DNA of 11,555 bases from Flavobacteriaceae bacterium (GCA_027068695.1 JAMOMG010000129.1:1-11555); one strand, 5' to 3'. Counted from the first letter of the stretch, positions 1 through 8,193 are shown. Numbers and translations are program-made. Notes: generated by a model not told the origin, from the sequence alone.

Positions 1-905
1 GCACCAATTAAAAGAGCTTTGTCAATCTCTTCCAAATTATTTATATAGTAATTATAACGTTCTCTTTCCTCAGCGTATGTATCAATTAATAATTCATAAA
101 ATGCTTGTTTTGCATGTCCGTAACCATAATTTCCACCTTCATAATTTGCTTTCATTTCAGCAATTTGACTAGGTGAAGCTATCAATTTATAAAGTGAAAA
201 TAAATTGCAAGTTTCAGTATTTTTAGGAGCCTCTAACGGAGTAGAATCCGTTTTAATTTTCATAATTTGCTTACGGAGCTGTTTATCAGGTAAAAATAAA
301 TTGATGATATTTCCACTTGATTTACTCATTTTTCCACCATCAGTTCCAGGAACGTACATGGTTCCTTCTTGTATTTTTGCTTCAGGTGGAACTAAAATTT
401 CTCCCATTTGATGGTTAAATCTGTTTGCTACATCACGTGTCATTTCCAAATGTTGTAATTGATCTTTTCCTACAGGAACAATTTCAGCATCATACAGTAA
501 AATATCTGCAGCCATTAACATTGGATATGAAAACAAACCAGCATTTACATCTTCTAATCTATCAGCCTTATCTTTAAAACTGTGTGCTAAAGTCAACCGT
601 TGATACGGATAAAAACAACTTAAATACCAAGAAAGCTCCGTTACTTCAGGAATATCACTTTGTCTATAAAAAACGGTTTTATTTACATCTAAACCAAAAG
701 CTAACCAAGCTGCTGCAGTGCTGTAAGTGTTCTCTCGTAATATGGAACCATTTTTAATTTGGGTTAATGAATGCATATCTGCAATAAACAAAAAAGACTC
801 ATTTTGTGGGTCGTTAGCCATTTTAATTGCCGGTATAATGGCACCTAATAAGTTTCCTAAATGTGGAGTTCCTGTACTTTGTACCCCAGTTAAAATTCTT
901 GACAT
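1..905 (-). CDS. trpS: Tryptophanyl-tRNA synthetase, 3' end cut by window
   Basis: Class I aminoacyl-tRNA synthetase that charges tRNA-Trp with tryptophan in the cytoplasm. I translated the minus strand from the ATG at 905-903 and found 301 codons open to the window edge. The start MSRILTGVQSTGTPHLGN carries the HIGH-type ATP-binding signature as PHLGN (residues 14-18). The second signature, KMSKS, is at residues 192-196 (positions 318-332), close to its place in E. coli TrpS. Between them lies MAADILLYDAEIVPVGKDQ; D134 corresponds to the aspartate that recognises the indole nitrogen. Family members are about 320-335 aa, so roughly 20-30 C-terminal residues are missing. The gene is divergent from the acyltransferase gene and has its own promoter just upstream. 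Nothing in the visible part looks damaged. Two short plus-strand open frames opposite it are shadows. Confidence 0.97.
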   Translation of the reverse strand, partial: MSRILTGVQSTGTPHLGNLLGAIIPAIKMANDPQNESFLFIADMHSLTQIKNGSILRENTYSTAAAWLAFGLDVNKTVFYRQSDIPEVTELSWYLSCFYPYQRLTLAHSFKDKADRLEDVNAGLFSYPMLMAADILLYDAEIVPVGKDQLQHLEMTRDVANRFNHQMGEILVPPEAKIQEGTMYVPGTDGGKMSKSSGNIINLFLPDKQLRKQIMKIKTDSTPLEAPKNTETCNLFSLYKLIASPSQIAEMKANYEGGNYGYGHAKQAFYELLIDTYAEERERYNYYINNLEEIDKALLIG

Positions 906-924
906 GTACTTGAAAATTTGATAG

Positions 925-953
925 CAAAAATACATATTTCAAGAAGAAAACAA
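925..953 (-). promoter_or_regulatory. Bacteroidota-type promoter of trpS
   Basis: On the minus strand, TATTTTTG (932-925) matches the Bacteroidota -7 consensus TAnnTTTG exactly. A TTG (953-951) lies 18 bp upstream, within the usual spacing for the -33 element. Transcription would begin near 918-921, leaving a leader of about 15 nt before the ATG at 905. No Shine-Dalgarno sequence precedes the ATG, as is normal in this phylum. The motif match is seen; promoter activity is inferred. Confidence 0.6.
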
Positions 954-970
954 GAATAATTTTAAATTAC

Positions 971-978
971 TACTTTTG
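971..978 (+). promoter_or_regulatory. Putative -7 promoter element of the acyltransferase gene
   Basis: TACTTTTG fits TAnnTTTG exactly. No TTG is found at the expected -33 distance, so only half of the promoter is supported. The G is 7 bp before the ATG at 985, so a transcript would start almost at the start codon, giving a leaderless or very short leader mRNA. The motif also contains the upstream in-frame TTG at 976, which argues against translation starting there. Confidence 0.4.
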
Positions 979-984
979 AAGTCT

Positions 985-1731
985 ATGAAATTTTTTAAAT
1001 ACCTTTTTTATATTGTTTGGCGTAGTTGGTTTTTAGGTTGGGTAATTTTAACTATGATTCCAATATTTCCAGTATTAATTATAGTTACTTCTTCAGAAAA
1101 ACTATATCCAGCATTTTTTAAAATAGCCAGAGCTTGGGCTAATACTATTCTTTTTGTGATGGGCTTTAAAATTGAATTACAAGAAGATCAAGTTTTAGAG
1201 AAAGATAAAAGTTTTATATTTTGTCCTAACCATACTTCTATGATTGACATTATGGTTATGCTTTCAGTTACTAAAAATCCATTTGTTTTTGTTGGGAAAA
1301 AAGAGTTAGCAAAAATACCCATTTTTGGATATTTTTATAAAAGAAGCTGTATTTTAGTTGACAGAAGTAATTCAAGCAGTAGAAAAGCAGTTTTTGATGA
1401 GGTAAGACGAAGGTTAAGCAACGGACTAGATGTATGTATTTTTCCAGAAGGTTTAGTACCTGATGATGAAAGTATTGTTTTAAGCGAATTTAAAAACGGT
1501 GCTTTTAAATTAGCTATTGAACATCAAATACCAATTGTACCAATGACTTTTTACGATTGTAAAAAAAGATTTTCATATACTTTTTTTAGTGGAGGACCCG
1601 GTAAATTACGAGTGAAAATTCATAATTTTATTAGCACAGAAGGGTTAACATTAAAAGATACAAATGCTTTAAAAAAGAAAACATACAATTTGATTTATAA
1701 TGAACTAATTTCTGATTTAAATAATAAGTAA
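985..1731 (+). CDS. plsC: PlsC-family 1-acyl-sn-glycerol-3-phosphate acyltransferase
   Basis: Probably transfers an acyl chain to lysophosphatidic acid to form phosphatidic acid, the precursor of membrane phospholipids, at the inner membrane. The 248-residue product opens with a hydrophobic membrane segment (about residues 4-34). It has the acyltransferase HX4D motif as H83-TSMI-D88. The GKKELAKIPIFG block follows at 104-115, then FPEG at 153-156 and IPIVPM at 182-187. The usual FPEGTRS is FPEGLVPDD here; I recall similar variants in Bacteroidota homologues. I chose ATG 985 over the in-frame TTG at 976 because the TTG lies inside a promoter-like motif and the ATG gives MKFFKYLF, a normal membrane start. 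The PAQR gene follows after 37 bp on the same strand, so they are probably co-transcribed. A different lyso-lipid acceptor within the family cannot be excluded. Confidence 0.88.
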   Translation: MKFFKYLFYIVWRSWFLGWVILTMIPIFPVLIIVTSSEKLYPAFFKIARAWANTILFVMGFKIELQEDQVLEKDKSFIFCPNHTSMIDIMVMLSVTKNPFVFVGKKELAKIPIFGYFYKRSCILVDRSNSSSRKAVFDEVRRRLSNGLDVCIFPEGLVPDDESIVLSEFKNGAFKLAIEHQIPIVPMTFYDCKKRFSYTFFSGGPGKLRVKIHNFISTEGLTLKDTNALKKKTYNLIYNELISDLNNK

Positions 1732-1768
1732 ATACATACTTAAATAACATCTTTTTCGTTAAGCTAAT

Positions 1769-2425
1769 GTGAAAGAAAATAAATTGACATACTACGAGCC
1801 AAAAGAAGAAAAATTCAATGTGATTTCACATGCTATTGGATTAATTTTAAGTGTTATTGCATTGGTATTACTAGTGGTTTATTCTAGTTTAAAAGGGAAT
1901 GCCTGGCATATAGTAAGTTTTAGTATTTATGGAGTAAGTTTAATTGTATTGTATTCTGCATCAACGTTTTACCACTATGTTCAAAACCCAAAGTTAAGAT
2001 ATAAATTAAATATTTTTGATCATTCTGCAATCTATATCTTAATTGCAGGAACATATACACCGTTTACATTGGTTGTTTTAAAAGGCTGGGTTGGTTGGAC
2101 TATTTTTGGAGTTTCTTGGGGGCTGGCTTTAGCAGGAATTGTATTGAAGTTGTTTTTTACAGGAAAATACGACAAAATATCAACATTTGCCTACGTATTA
2201 ATGGGATGGGTAGTTATTTTTGCAATAAAACCATTAGTTCAAAATTTACCTTTTGAGGGCTTAATGTGGTTATTAGCTGGGGGCATTTTTTATACTGTTG
2301 GAGCTGTTTTATACAGTATTAAAAATTTAAAATACAACCATGCAATTTTTCATATTTTTGTATTATTAGGTAGTTTTGCTCACTTTATTGCTGTATTCTT
2401 TTATGTGTTACCCATTAAAAAGTAG
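1769..2425 (+). CDS. Hemolysin III / PAQR-family integral membrane protein
   Basis: Seven-helix membrane protein of the hemolysin III (YqfA/PAQR) family, related to the eukaryotic adiponectin and progestin receptors. Its bacterial role is uncertain; a metal-dependent lipid hydrolase or membrane-homeostasis role has been suggested for the superfamily. The 218-residue product is nearly all hydrophobic helices. It has the family motifs: EEKFNVISHAIG near the N-terminus (H21), SASTFYH (S65, H69), D84-H85 before AGTYTPF, and H191-xxx-H195 in the last helix region. H69, H191 and H195 match the zinc ligands of PAQR proteins, and D84 matches the conserved aspartate. The start is GTG: an in-frame TAA lies at 1760-1762 and the only nearby ATG (1767) is out of frame and stops at once. 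The name hemolysin should not be read as proof of toxicity. It probably shares a transcript with plsC. Confidence 0.88.
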   Translation: MKENKLTYYEPKEEKFNVISHAIGLILSVIALVLLVVYSSLKGNAWHIVSFSIYGVSLIVLYSASTFYHYVQNPKLRYKLNIFDHSAIYILIAGTYTPFTLVVLKGWVGWTIFGVSWGLALAGIVLKLFFTGKYDKISTFAYVLMGWVVIFAIKPLVQNLPFEGLMWLLAGGIFYTVGAVLYSIKNLKYNHAIFHIFVLLGSFAHFIAVFFYVLPIKK

Positions 2426-2445
2426 TTTAATTAAATTTAAATAAA

Positions 2446-2472
2446 CCTAACAGGTTTTAAAAACCTATTAGG
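2446..2472. repeat. Inverted repeat, possible terminator after the PAQR gene
   Basis: Arms at 2446-2458 (CCTAACAGGTTTT) and 2460-2472 (AAAACCTATTAGG) are complementary at 12 of 13 positions, with one C/A mismatch. The inner T/A pairs would open to form the loop. It begins 20 bp after the PAQR stop codon. No T-run follows directly, so it is not a textbook intrinsic terminator. The near-symmetry and the CCTAACAGG...CCTATTAGG form resemble a palindrome I recall as common between flavobacterial genes, which is recollection and not a search result. Confidence 0.5.
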
Positions 2473-2498
2473 CTTGCCACCTCAAGGAGTGTATGGTG

Positions 2499-2546
2499 AA
2501 GTAATCTTATGAGAGTGACAAATATTCCTCAGATTACTTGAGTTTT
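2499..2546 (+). terminator. Hairpin followed by a T-run, likely terminator or decayed dispersed repeat
   Basis: A perfect 9-bp stem pairs AAGTAATCT (2499-2507) with AGATTACTT (2531-2539). An inner GAG/CTC stem can form with a TAT bulge, and the 3' arm is followed within three bases by five T residues (about 2543-2547). CTCAAG at 2481-2486 could compete for the CTTGAG at 2537-2542, giving an alternative fold. Position and T-run suit termination of the plsC-PAQR transcript. The block GAGGA/GAAGCAATCT-type wording seen here in degenerate form resembles widespread intergenic repeats of Bacteroidota. The rest of the 188-bp gap (2547-2613) is A/T-rich with no gene and no clear TAnnTTTG promoter. 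Confidence 0.5.
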
Positions 2547-2613
2547 TCAGCTTTTATTTATTGTTTTTTAGTAATTTCATAAAAAATTAGCTAAACAATA
2601 AAAATAACCTATA

Positions 2614-5600
2614 ATGAAACTTCAACATTTAATTTTCGCACTTGTAGTTAGTGTGATTTTCTCTTCTTGTAATAATAAAGCTTCTCAAAATACAACTAAC
2701 AATATTTTTAAATTTAAAAAGTATATTAGTTATACAACTTCAGGGGTAGTTTCTGTTGCTGAACCCATTAAAATTGGATTGGTAAATGAAGTAAATTACT
2801 GGATTCCAAACAAAGAAATCAATAAAAGCATTTTAAGTATTTCTCCTGAAATAGAAGGGAAATTATTTGCTCAAAATTCTAGAAATATACTTTTTCAACC
2901 TTCACAACATTTAAAGCCAAATAAAGAATATACCGTAACCATTAACTTAGGTAAAATATACAATAATATACCGTCTGAATATAAAAATTATACATTTAAA
3001 TTTAAAACTATAGCACAAAATTTTAGTGTTACTACTACAAGTTTTCAATCGTACAGTAAAGAATGGCAATATATTGAAGGAATTATTAAAACAGCTGACG
3101 TATTAACATTAAACAATGCAAAAACATTGATTGAAGCAACTCAAAAAAACAAAAAATTATCAATTAAGTGGGAAAGTACAGATTCTATCAGTAAACAATT
3201 TTTATTTAAAATAGACAGTGTTCAACGATTTGTAGATGATTCTAAGGTGTTATTATCTTGGACAGGAAATAAAATAAATATTGAAAATCAAGGCGAATCT
3301 ATACTGAAAATTCCAGGTAAAAATAATTTTTCAATTTTAAATATTGATGTAATTCAATCTCCAGAACAACACTTAAGTATTAATTTCTCTGACCCGCTTA
3401 AAAAACAGCAAAATTTCAGCGGTTTAGTTGCAATTAAAAATAGTAAAAACTTAAAATACATTGTTAATGGTAATATACTTAAAGTATATCCATCAACCCG
3501 TATTGTTGGAACTGTAGATGTTGATGTTTTTCAAGGAATAAAAAGTATTGATGGTTATAAATTAAAGCATCAATTTTCTGAAAAAGTTGCATTTGAGCAA
3601 CTAAAACCTGCAATTAGGTTACTCACTAGCGGTGTAATTTTACCCAATTCAAACAATCTAAAATTTAATTTTGAAGCTGTAAATTTAAAAGCAGTTGATG
3701 TAAGAGTTATTAAAATTTTTGAAGATAACATATTACAGTTTTTACAAACCAATAATTTAGGAAATACTAATAGATATAACATTAGAAGAGTTGGAAGAAG
3801 AGTAGCAAAAAAAACCATTACTTTAATTGATAATGAAATTGAAAATAATGGAAAATGGAAAGCTTATGCTATAGATTTATCTAAAATGATACAATCAGAC
3901 CCAGGAGCAATTTATAGGGTTGAATTAAGTATAAAACAAGCGTATTCATTGTATAAATGTGAAGGAAGCCAAGTGAATCCTAATAAAGAAGAGGAGTATG
4001 ATGAGTATTATGAAGATGATTTCTACTACGACAACCAAGAATACACAACGGAACAATCAGAAGATTTGGATGAACGCGAAGAACAATATTGGGATAATTT
4101 AATTTACAGTTACAACGATAATTATTATAATTGGAGAGATCGAAATAATCCGTGTAAAAAAGCATATTACGATAATGAAGACCGTATAGTTTCAACAAAT
4201 ATTTTAGCTTCAAACCTCGGTGTTATAGCTAAAAAAGGAGAAAATAAATCATACTTCTTTGTGGTGACAGATATTTTAACTACAAAACCTATTTCAGAAG
4301 CAAAAGTTACTATTTACAATTATCAACAGCAAGAAATAGCGCAAGCAGTTACAGATAATGAAGGAATTACAGGAATGGATGTTGACCATAATGCTTTTTT
4401 TGCAATTGTTTCAAAAGGAAAAAGTAAAACATATTTAAAGTTAGATGATGGCTATTCATTATCTTTAAGTAAGTTTAATGTTTCTGGGAAAAAATTACAG
4501 AAAGGGCTTAAAGGGTTTTTATATGGAGAACGTGGTGTTTGGAGACCTGGAGACTCTATTCACTTAACATTTATTTTAAATGACAATGCAAACCCACTCC
4601 CAAAAGAACACCCAATTAAGTTAGAAGTTACAGATGCACGTAGAAAACTAGTTTTTAAACAGGTTAAAACAAAAAGTACAAATGGTTTTTATAAATTTAC
4701 CATACCTACTTCTGATACTGACCCAACAGGTAATTGGAATAGTGTTGTAACTGTTGGAGGTGCAAAATTTACCAAACAATTAAAAGTTGAAACAGTTAAG
4801 CCTAACCGTTTAAAAATTAAAATAGATTTTAACGAAAAAGTATTATCTAATAAGAAACCTATTTATGGAAAATTAAATGTAGCATGGTTACACGGTGCAC
4901 CTGCAAAAAACATAAAAGTAGCGGTAAATGCAAAATTTACCGTCAATTCCAATGCTTTCAATAAAAAATACCCAAAATATATTTTTAAAGATCCAACTCG
5001 TGAATTTTCATCTGAAGAGGTAACAATATTTGAAGGAAAATTAGATGTAAATGGTAATGCATTTATTAACAAGAAAATAAATTTAGAAAACAGGGCTCCT
5101 GGTATGTTAAAAGTGGCTTTTTTAACGAAAGCTTATGAAAATGGAGGTGATTTTTCTATGGATGTTCTCTCAAAAAATTATGCACCATTCAGTTCTTTTA
5201 TTGGTTTAAGGTTGCCAAAAATAAAAGCATATAGCTCGTATGATACAGATGAAAATATCACATTTGATGTAGTTACAATATCTTCTGAAGAAAAACCAAT
5301 TGCAAGAAATAATATTGAGATTCAAGTTTATAAAATAGAATGGCGTTGGTGGTGGAGCTCATCATATGATAACTTATCATCATACAGTGGAAGCAGCTAC
5401 CACAAACCATTTAAAACATTAAAAATTAATACAAATTCAAAAGGCAAAGGCGCTTTTACATTAAATATCCCAGATGATGAAGGCGGTCGGTTTTTAATCC
5501 GAGTAATCGATAAAAAAAGTGGACATGCTACGGGAACAATTGCTTATTTTTATAAAAATTGGTGGAAACGCCCTACCAAAAACCCAGAAGCATCAAAAAT

Positions 5601-8193
5601 GTTGGTGTTTTCTTCAGATAAAGATAAATACAACGTTGGTGAAAAAGCTATTATTACATTTCCTTCAGGGACTGAAGGAAGAGCTTTAATAAGCATTGAA
5701 AATGGCACAGAAGTACTACAAACCATTTGGCAAAAAACACAAAAAGGGCAAACTAAAATTGAAATACCTATTACAAAGGAAATGGCTCCAAATGTTTATG
5801 TAAACATTTCATTATTGCAGCCGCATGCTTCAACAGCTAATGATTTACCGCTGCGATTATATGGTGTAATACCAATGTTAGTTGAAGATCCAGCTACACG
5901 TTTAAATCCTAAAATTGTATTACCAAAAGTATTGAAACCGGAAGAGAAGTTTAAAATTAAAGTAAGCGAACAAAACGGAAAACAAATGTCGTATACTATC
6001 GCTATTGTTGAAGAAGGTTTACTAGACTTAACTCGTTTTAAGACTCCACAAATTTGGAATGCTTTTTATACTAAAGAAGCTTTAGGTGTAAAAACTTGGG
6101 ATATTTTTGATGATGTAATTGGAGCTTATGGAGGAAGTATTGAGCAGGTTTTTGCAATTGGAGGAGATGGAAATGTAGTTGCAGGAAAAACAAAGAAAGC
6201 AAACCGTTTTAAACCAGTTGTAATTTATTTAGGACCTTTTACGTTGGCAAAAGGAAAAACAGCTTCACATACAATTCAAATGCCAAAATACATAGGTTCT
6301 GTTCGAGTTATGGTTATTGCCGCAGATGCTAAAAAAGCAGCTTATGGAAAAGCTGAAGTTACCATTCCGGTTCGTAAACCATTAATGGTTTTAGCATCGA
6401 TACCACGCAAATTAAGTCCGGGAGAAAAAGTAACACTTCCCGTATCTGTTTTTGCAATGGAAAAAAAGGTAAAAAATGTAGAAGTCCATTTAAAGTTAAG
6501 TAACGGAATTAAAGTTATTGGTGTAAACTCTCAAAAAGTATCATTTACAAATCCTGATGAAAAAATGGTGTATTTTCAGTTGGATGTTTCAAAAGCTAAA
6601 GGAATTGGTACAATTGAAGTTATTGCTTCAGGAAATGGAGAAAAATCTTCTTATAAAGTTGAAATTGATGTAGTAAACCCGAATCCAATATCATCAAAAT
6701 CAATAATTATTGAGTTAGAACCAAATAGCACACAAACAATTGATATTGAAACTTTTGGGGTAGTAGGAACCAATGTTGCTAATATTGAATTTTCAACCTT
6801 GCCACCAATGGATTTTACAGGTAGGTTGCACTATTTAATTCAATACCCGCATGGTTGTGTTGAACAAACTGTATCAAGTGTTTTCCCACAATTATATTTA
6901 GGTAATATTTTTGATTTGCCTGTTCAGCAAAAACAAAAAATAGCAGATAATATTAAAAAAGGAATTGAAAAATTAGGAAATTTCCAAACTCCAAGTGGAG
7001 GGTTAAGTTATTGGATGGGGCAAAATTACGCCAATGACTGGGGAACAAGTTATGCAGGTCATTTTATGATTGAAGCAGAGAAAAAAGGATATGTTTTACC
7101 GCTTACCTTTATGAATAACTGGTTAAAATATCAAAAACAAACAGCTCGTAATTGGCGACCAAGTTATCAAAATTACAACTCAGATTTTGCTCAGGCTTAC
7201 AGATTGTACACGTTGGCATTGGCAGGATATCCAGATTTATCTTCAATGAACAGGTTGCGAGAATTTGGTGAGTTATCAAACAATGCTAAATGGCGTTTGG
7301 CCGCAGCTTATGCTTTAGCAGGTCAAAAAGAAGCAGCAATTGAAATTGCAAATACAGCAACTGTTAATTTTGAAAATAGTAAAGGCGGTTATTATACTTA
7401 TGGTTCGGTAGATAGAAATAGGGCAATGGCTATGGAAACAATGCTGTTAATTAAGAATAAAGAATCTAGAGAATTAGCCAAATATATTGCTAAAAGGTTA
7501 TCTTCTAACGCTTGGATGAGTACACAAACAACAGCTTATAGTTTGTTATCAATGGCTAAAATGGTTGAAATAAATGGAGGAAAATCAATAAAACTAGCGT
7601 ACACTTTGAATAATAGTACTCCTAAAAAAATAACTTCAAAATTTGCAATTGCTCAACGAAAATTAGCCATAAAAGAAGGACGAAATTTAGTTTCAATTAC
7701 AAATAAGGAAGCAAATGTAGTATTTGTATCGGTTTTAAATTCTGGAATTTTACCATTAGGAAAAGAAATTGAAGAAAAACGAGGATTGGGTGTGCAAGTG
7801 ACTTATAAAGATACACAAGGAAAAACAATTGACATCTCAAAATTAATTCAAGGAACTGAGTTTGAAGCACAGGTAACGGTAAGTAATTTAAAGCCTGAAG
7901 AAGTTCAAAATATCGCTTTAACCGAAATATTTCCGTCTGGTTGGGAAATTGTAAATACACGTTTCACGGATTTTGAAAATTCCACTACTGGGAATACTAA
8001 TTTTACCGATATCAGAGATGATAAAGTGAACTTTTATTTCAATTTAAAAAAGAATGAAACTAAAACATTTACGGTACTCTTAAATGCATCATATTTAGGG
8101 AAATACTACCTGTATGGTTTGCAAGCAGAAGCGATGTACGACAATGATTACTTTACACGAACAAAAGGAAAATGGATTGAAGTTGTAAAGTGA
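2614..8193 (+). CDS. Alpha-2-macroglobulin-family lipoprotein with thioester
   Basis: Large envelope lipoprotein of the bacterial alpha-2-macroglobulin family (E. coli YfhM/ECAM relatives). It is thought to trap attacking proteases: cleavage exposes a thioester that links covalently to the protease. The 1859-residue product begins with a lipoprotein signal, and C19 (IFSSC) is the likely lipidated residue. Ig-like regions precede the macroglobulin part. YGERGVWRPGD at 637-647 is the MG2 (A2M_N) signature. The bait-region-type domain runs from about 996 to 1160 and includes EEGLLDLTRFKTP (from about 1132). The A2M domain is near 1195-1280. The thioester C1415-VEQ-1418 sits in YPHGCVEQ at the head of an alpha-helical domain reaching about 1660. 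A final MG domain starts near 1690. Only four cysteines occur: C19, C449, C514 and C1415. It is about 200 residues longer than YfhM. pbpC follows after 67 bp, a known partnership. The reading frame is intact throughout; short minus-strand frames inside it are shadows. Confidence 0.95.
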   Translation: MKLQHLIFALVVSVIFSSCNNKASQNTTNNIFKFKKYISYTTSGVVSVAEPIKIGLVNEVNYWIPNKEINKSILSISPEIEGKLFAQNSRNILFQPSQHLKPNKEYTVTINLGKIYNNIPSEYKNYTFKFKTIAQNFSVTTTSFQSYSKEWQYIEGIIKTADVLTLNNAKTLIEATQKNKKLSIKWESTDSISKQFLFKIDSVQRFVDDSKVLLSWTGNKINIENQGESILKIPGKNNFSILNIDVIQSPEQHLSINFSDPLKKQQNFSGLVAIKNSKNLKYIVNGNILKVYPSTRIVGTVDVDVFQGIKSIDGYKLKHQFSEKVAFEQLKPAIRLLTSGVILPNSNNLKFNFEAVNLKAVDVRVIKIFEDNILQFLQTNNLGNTNRYNIRRVGRRVAKKTITLIDNEIENNGKWKAYAIDLSKMIQSDPGAIYRVELSIKQAYSLYKCEGSQVNPNKEEEYDEYYEDDFYYDNQEYTTEQSEDLDEREEQYWDNLIYSYNDNYYNWRDRNNPCKKAYYDNEDRIVSTNILASNLGVIAKKGENKSYFFVVTDILTTKPISEAKVTIYNYQQQEIAQAVTDNEGITGMDVDHNAFFAIVSKGKSKTYLKLDDGYSLSLSKFNVSGKKLQKGLKGFLYGERGVWRPGDSIHLTFILNDNANPLPKEHPIKLEVTDARRKLVFKQVKTKSTNGFYKFTIPTSDTDPTGNWNSVVTVGGAKFTKQLKVETVKPNRLKIKIDFNEKVLSNKKPIYGKLNVAWLHGAPAKNIKVAVNAKFTVNSNAFNKKYPKYIFKDPTREFSSEEVTIFEGKLDVNGNAFINKKINLENRAPGMLKVAFLTKAYENGGDFSMDVLSKNYAPFSSFIGLRLPKIKAYSSYDTDENITFDVVTISSEEKPIARNNIEIQVYKIEWRWWWSSSYDNLSSYSGSSYHKPFKTLKINTNSKGKGAFTLNIPDDEGGRFLIRVIDKKSGHATGTIAYFYKNWWKRPTKNPEASKMLVFSSDKDKYNVGEKAIITFPSGTEGRALISIENGTEVLQTIWQKTQKGQTKIEIPITKEMAPNVYVNISLLQPHASTANDLPLRLYGVIPMLVEDPATRLNPKIVLPKVLKPEEKFKIKVSEQNGKQMSYTIAIVEEGLLDLTRFKTPQIWNAFYTKEALGVKTWDIFDDVIGAYGGSIEQVFAIGGDGNVVAGKTKKANRFKPVVIYLGPFTLAKGKTASHTIQMPKYIGSVRVMVIAADAKKAAYGKAEVTIPVRKPLMVLASIPRKLSPGEKVTLPVSVFAMEKKVKNVEVHLKLSNGIKVIGVNSQKVSFTNPDEKMVYFQLDVSKAKGIGTIEVIASGNGEKSSYKVEIDVVNPNPISSKSIIIELEPNSTQTIDIETFGVVGTNVANIEFSTLPPMDFTGRLHYLIQYPHGCVEQTVSSVFPQLYLGNIFDLPVQQKQKIADNIKKGIEKLGNFQTPSGGLSYWMGQNYANDWGTSYAGHFMIEAEKKGYVLPLTFMNNWLKYQKQTARNWRPSYQNYNSDFAQAYRLYTLALAGYPDLSSMNRLREFGELSNNAKWRLAAAYALAGQKEAAIEIANTATVNFENSKGGYYTYGSVDRNRAMAMETMLLIKNKESRELAKYIAKRLSSNAWMSTQTTAYSLLSMAKMVEINGGKSIKLAYTLNNSTPKKITSKFAIAQRKLAIKEGRNLVSITNKEANVVFVSVLNSGILPLGKEIEEKRGLGVQVTYKDTQGKTIDISKLIQGTEFEAQVTVSNLKPEEVQNIALTEIFPSGWEIVNTRFTDFENSTTGNTNFTDIRDDKVNFYFNLKKNETKTFTVLLNASYLGKYYLYGLQAEAMYDNDYFTRTKGKWIEVVK
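3958..4155 (+). other. Acidic, tyrosine-rich segment bracketed by two cysteines
   Basis: Residues 449-514 of the macroglobulin-like protein. C449 and C514 enclose 64 residues, of which 21 are Asp/Glu and 11 are Tyr, with runs such as EEEYDEYYEDDFYYD. These are the only cysteines apart from the lipidated and thioester ones, so a disulfide closing a flexible acidic loop is plausible in the periplasm or at the cell surface. The base composition does not differ from the surrounding gene. The flanking segments look like ordinary beta-sandwich sequence, so this reads as an extended loop or insertion and not a folded domain. The composition is seen; the disulfide is inferred. Confidence 0.6.

Noticed and set aside
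205..921. Plus-strand open frames at 205-411 and 727-921 opposite trpS.
   Set aside because: They lie wholly or almost wholly antisense to a strongly supported gene, have no recognisable motifs, and read as complements of conserved synthetase codons.
1769..2425. Reading the hemolysin III protein as a secreted toxin or virulence factor.
   Set aside because: It is a multi-helix membrane protein of the PAQR family; the name is historical and nothing here points to toxin secretion.
3570..5072. Minus-strand open frames at 3570-3818, 3980-4213 and 4863-5072.
   Set aside because: All lie inside the intact macroglobulin gene on the opposite strand, with no domain, signal or conserved start context.
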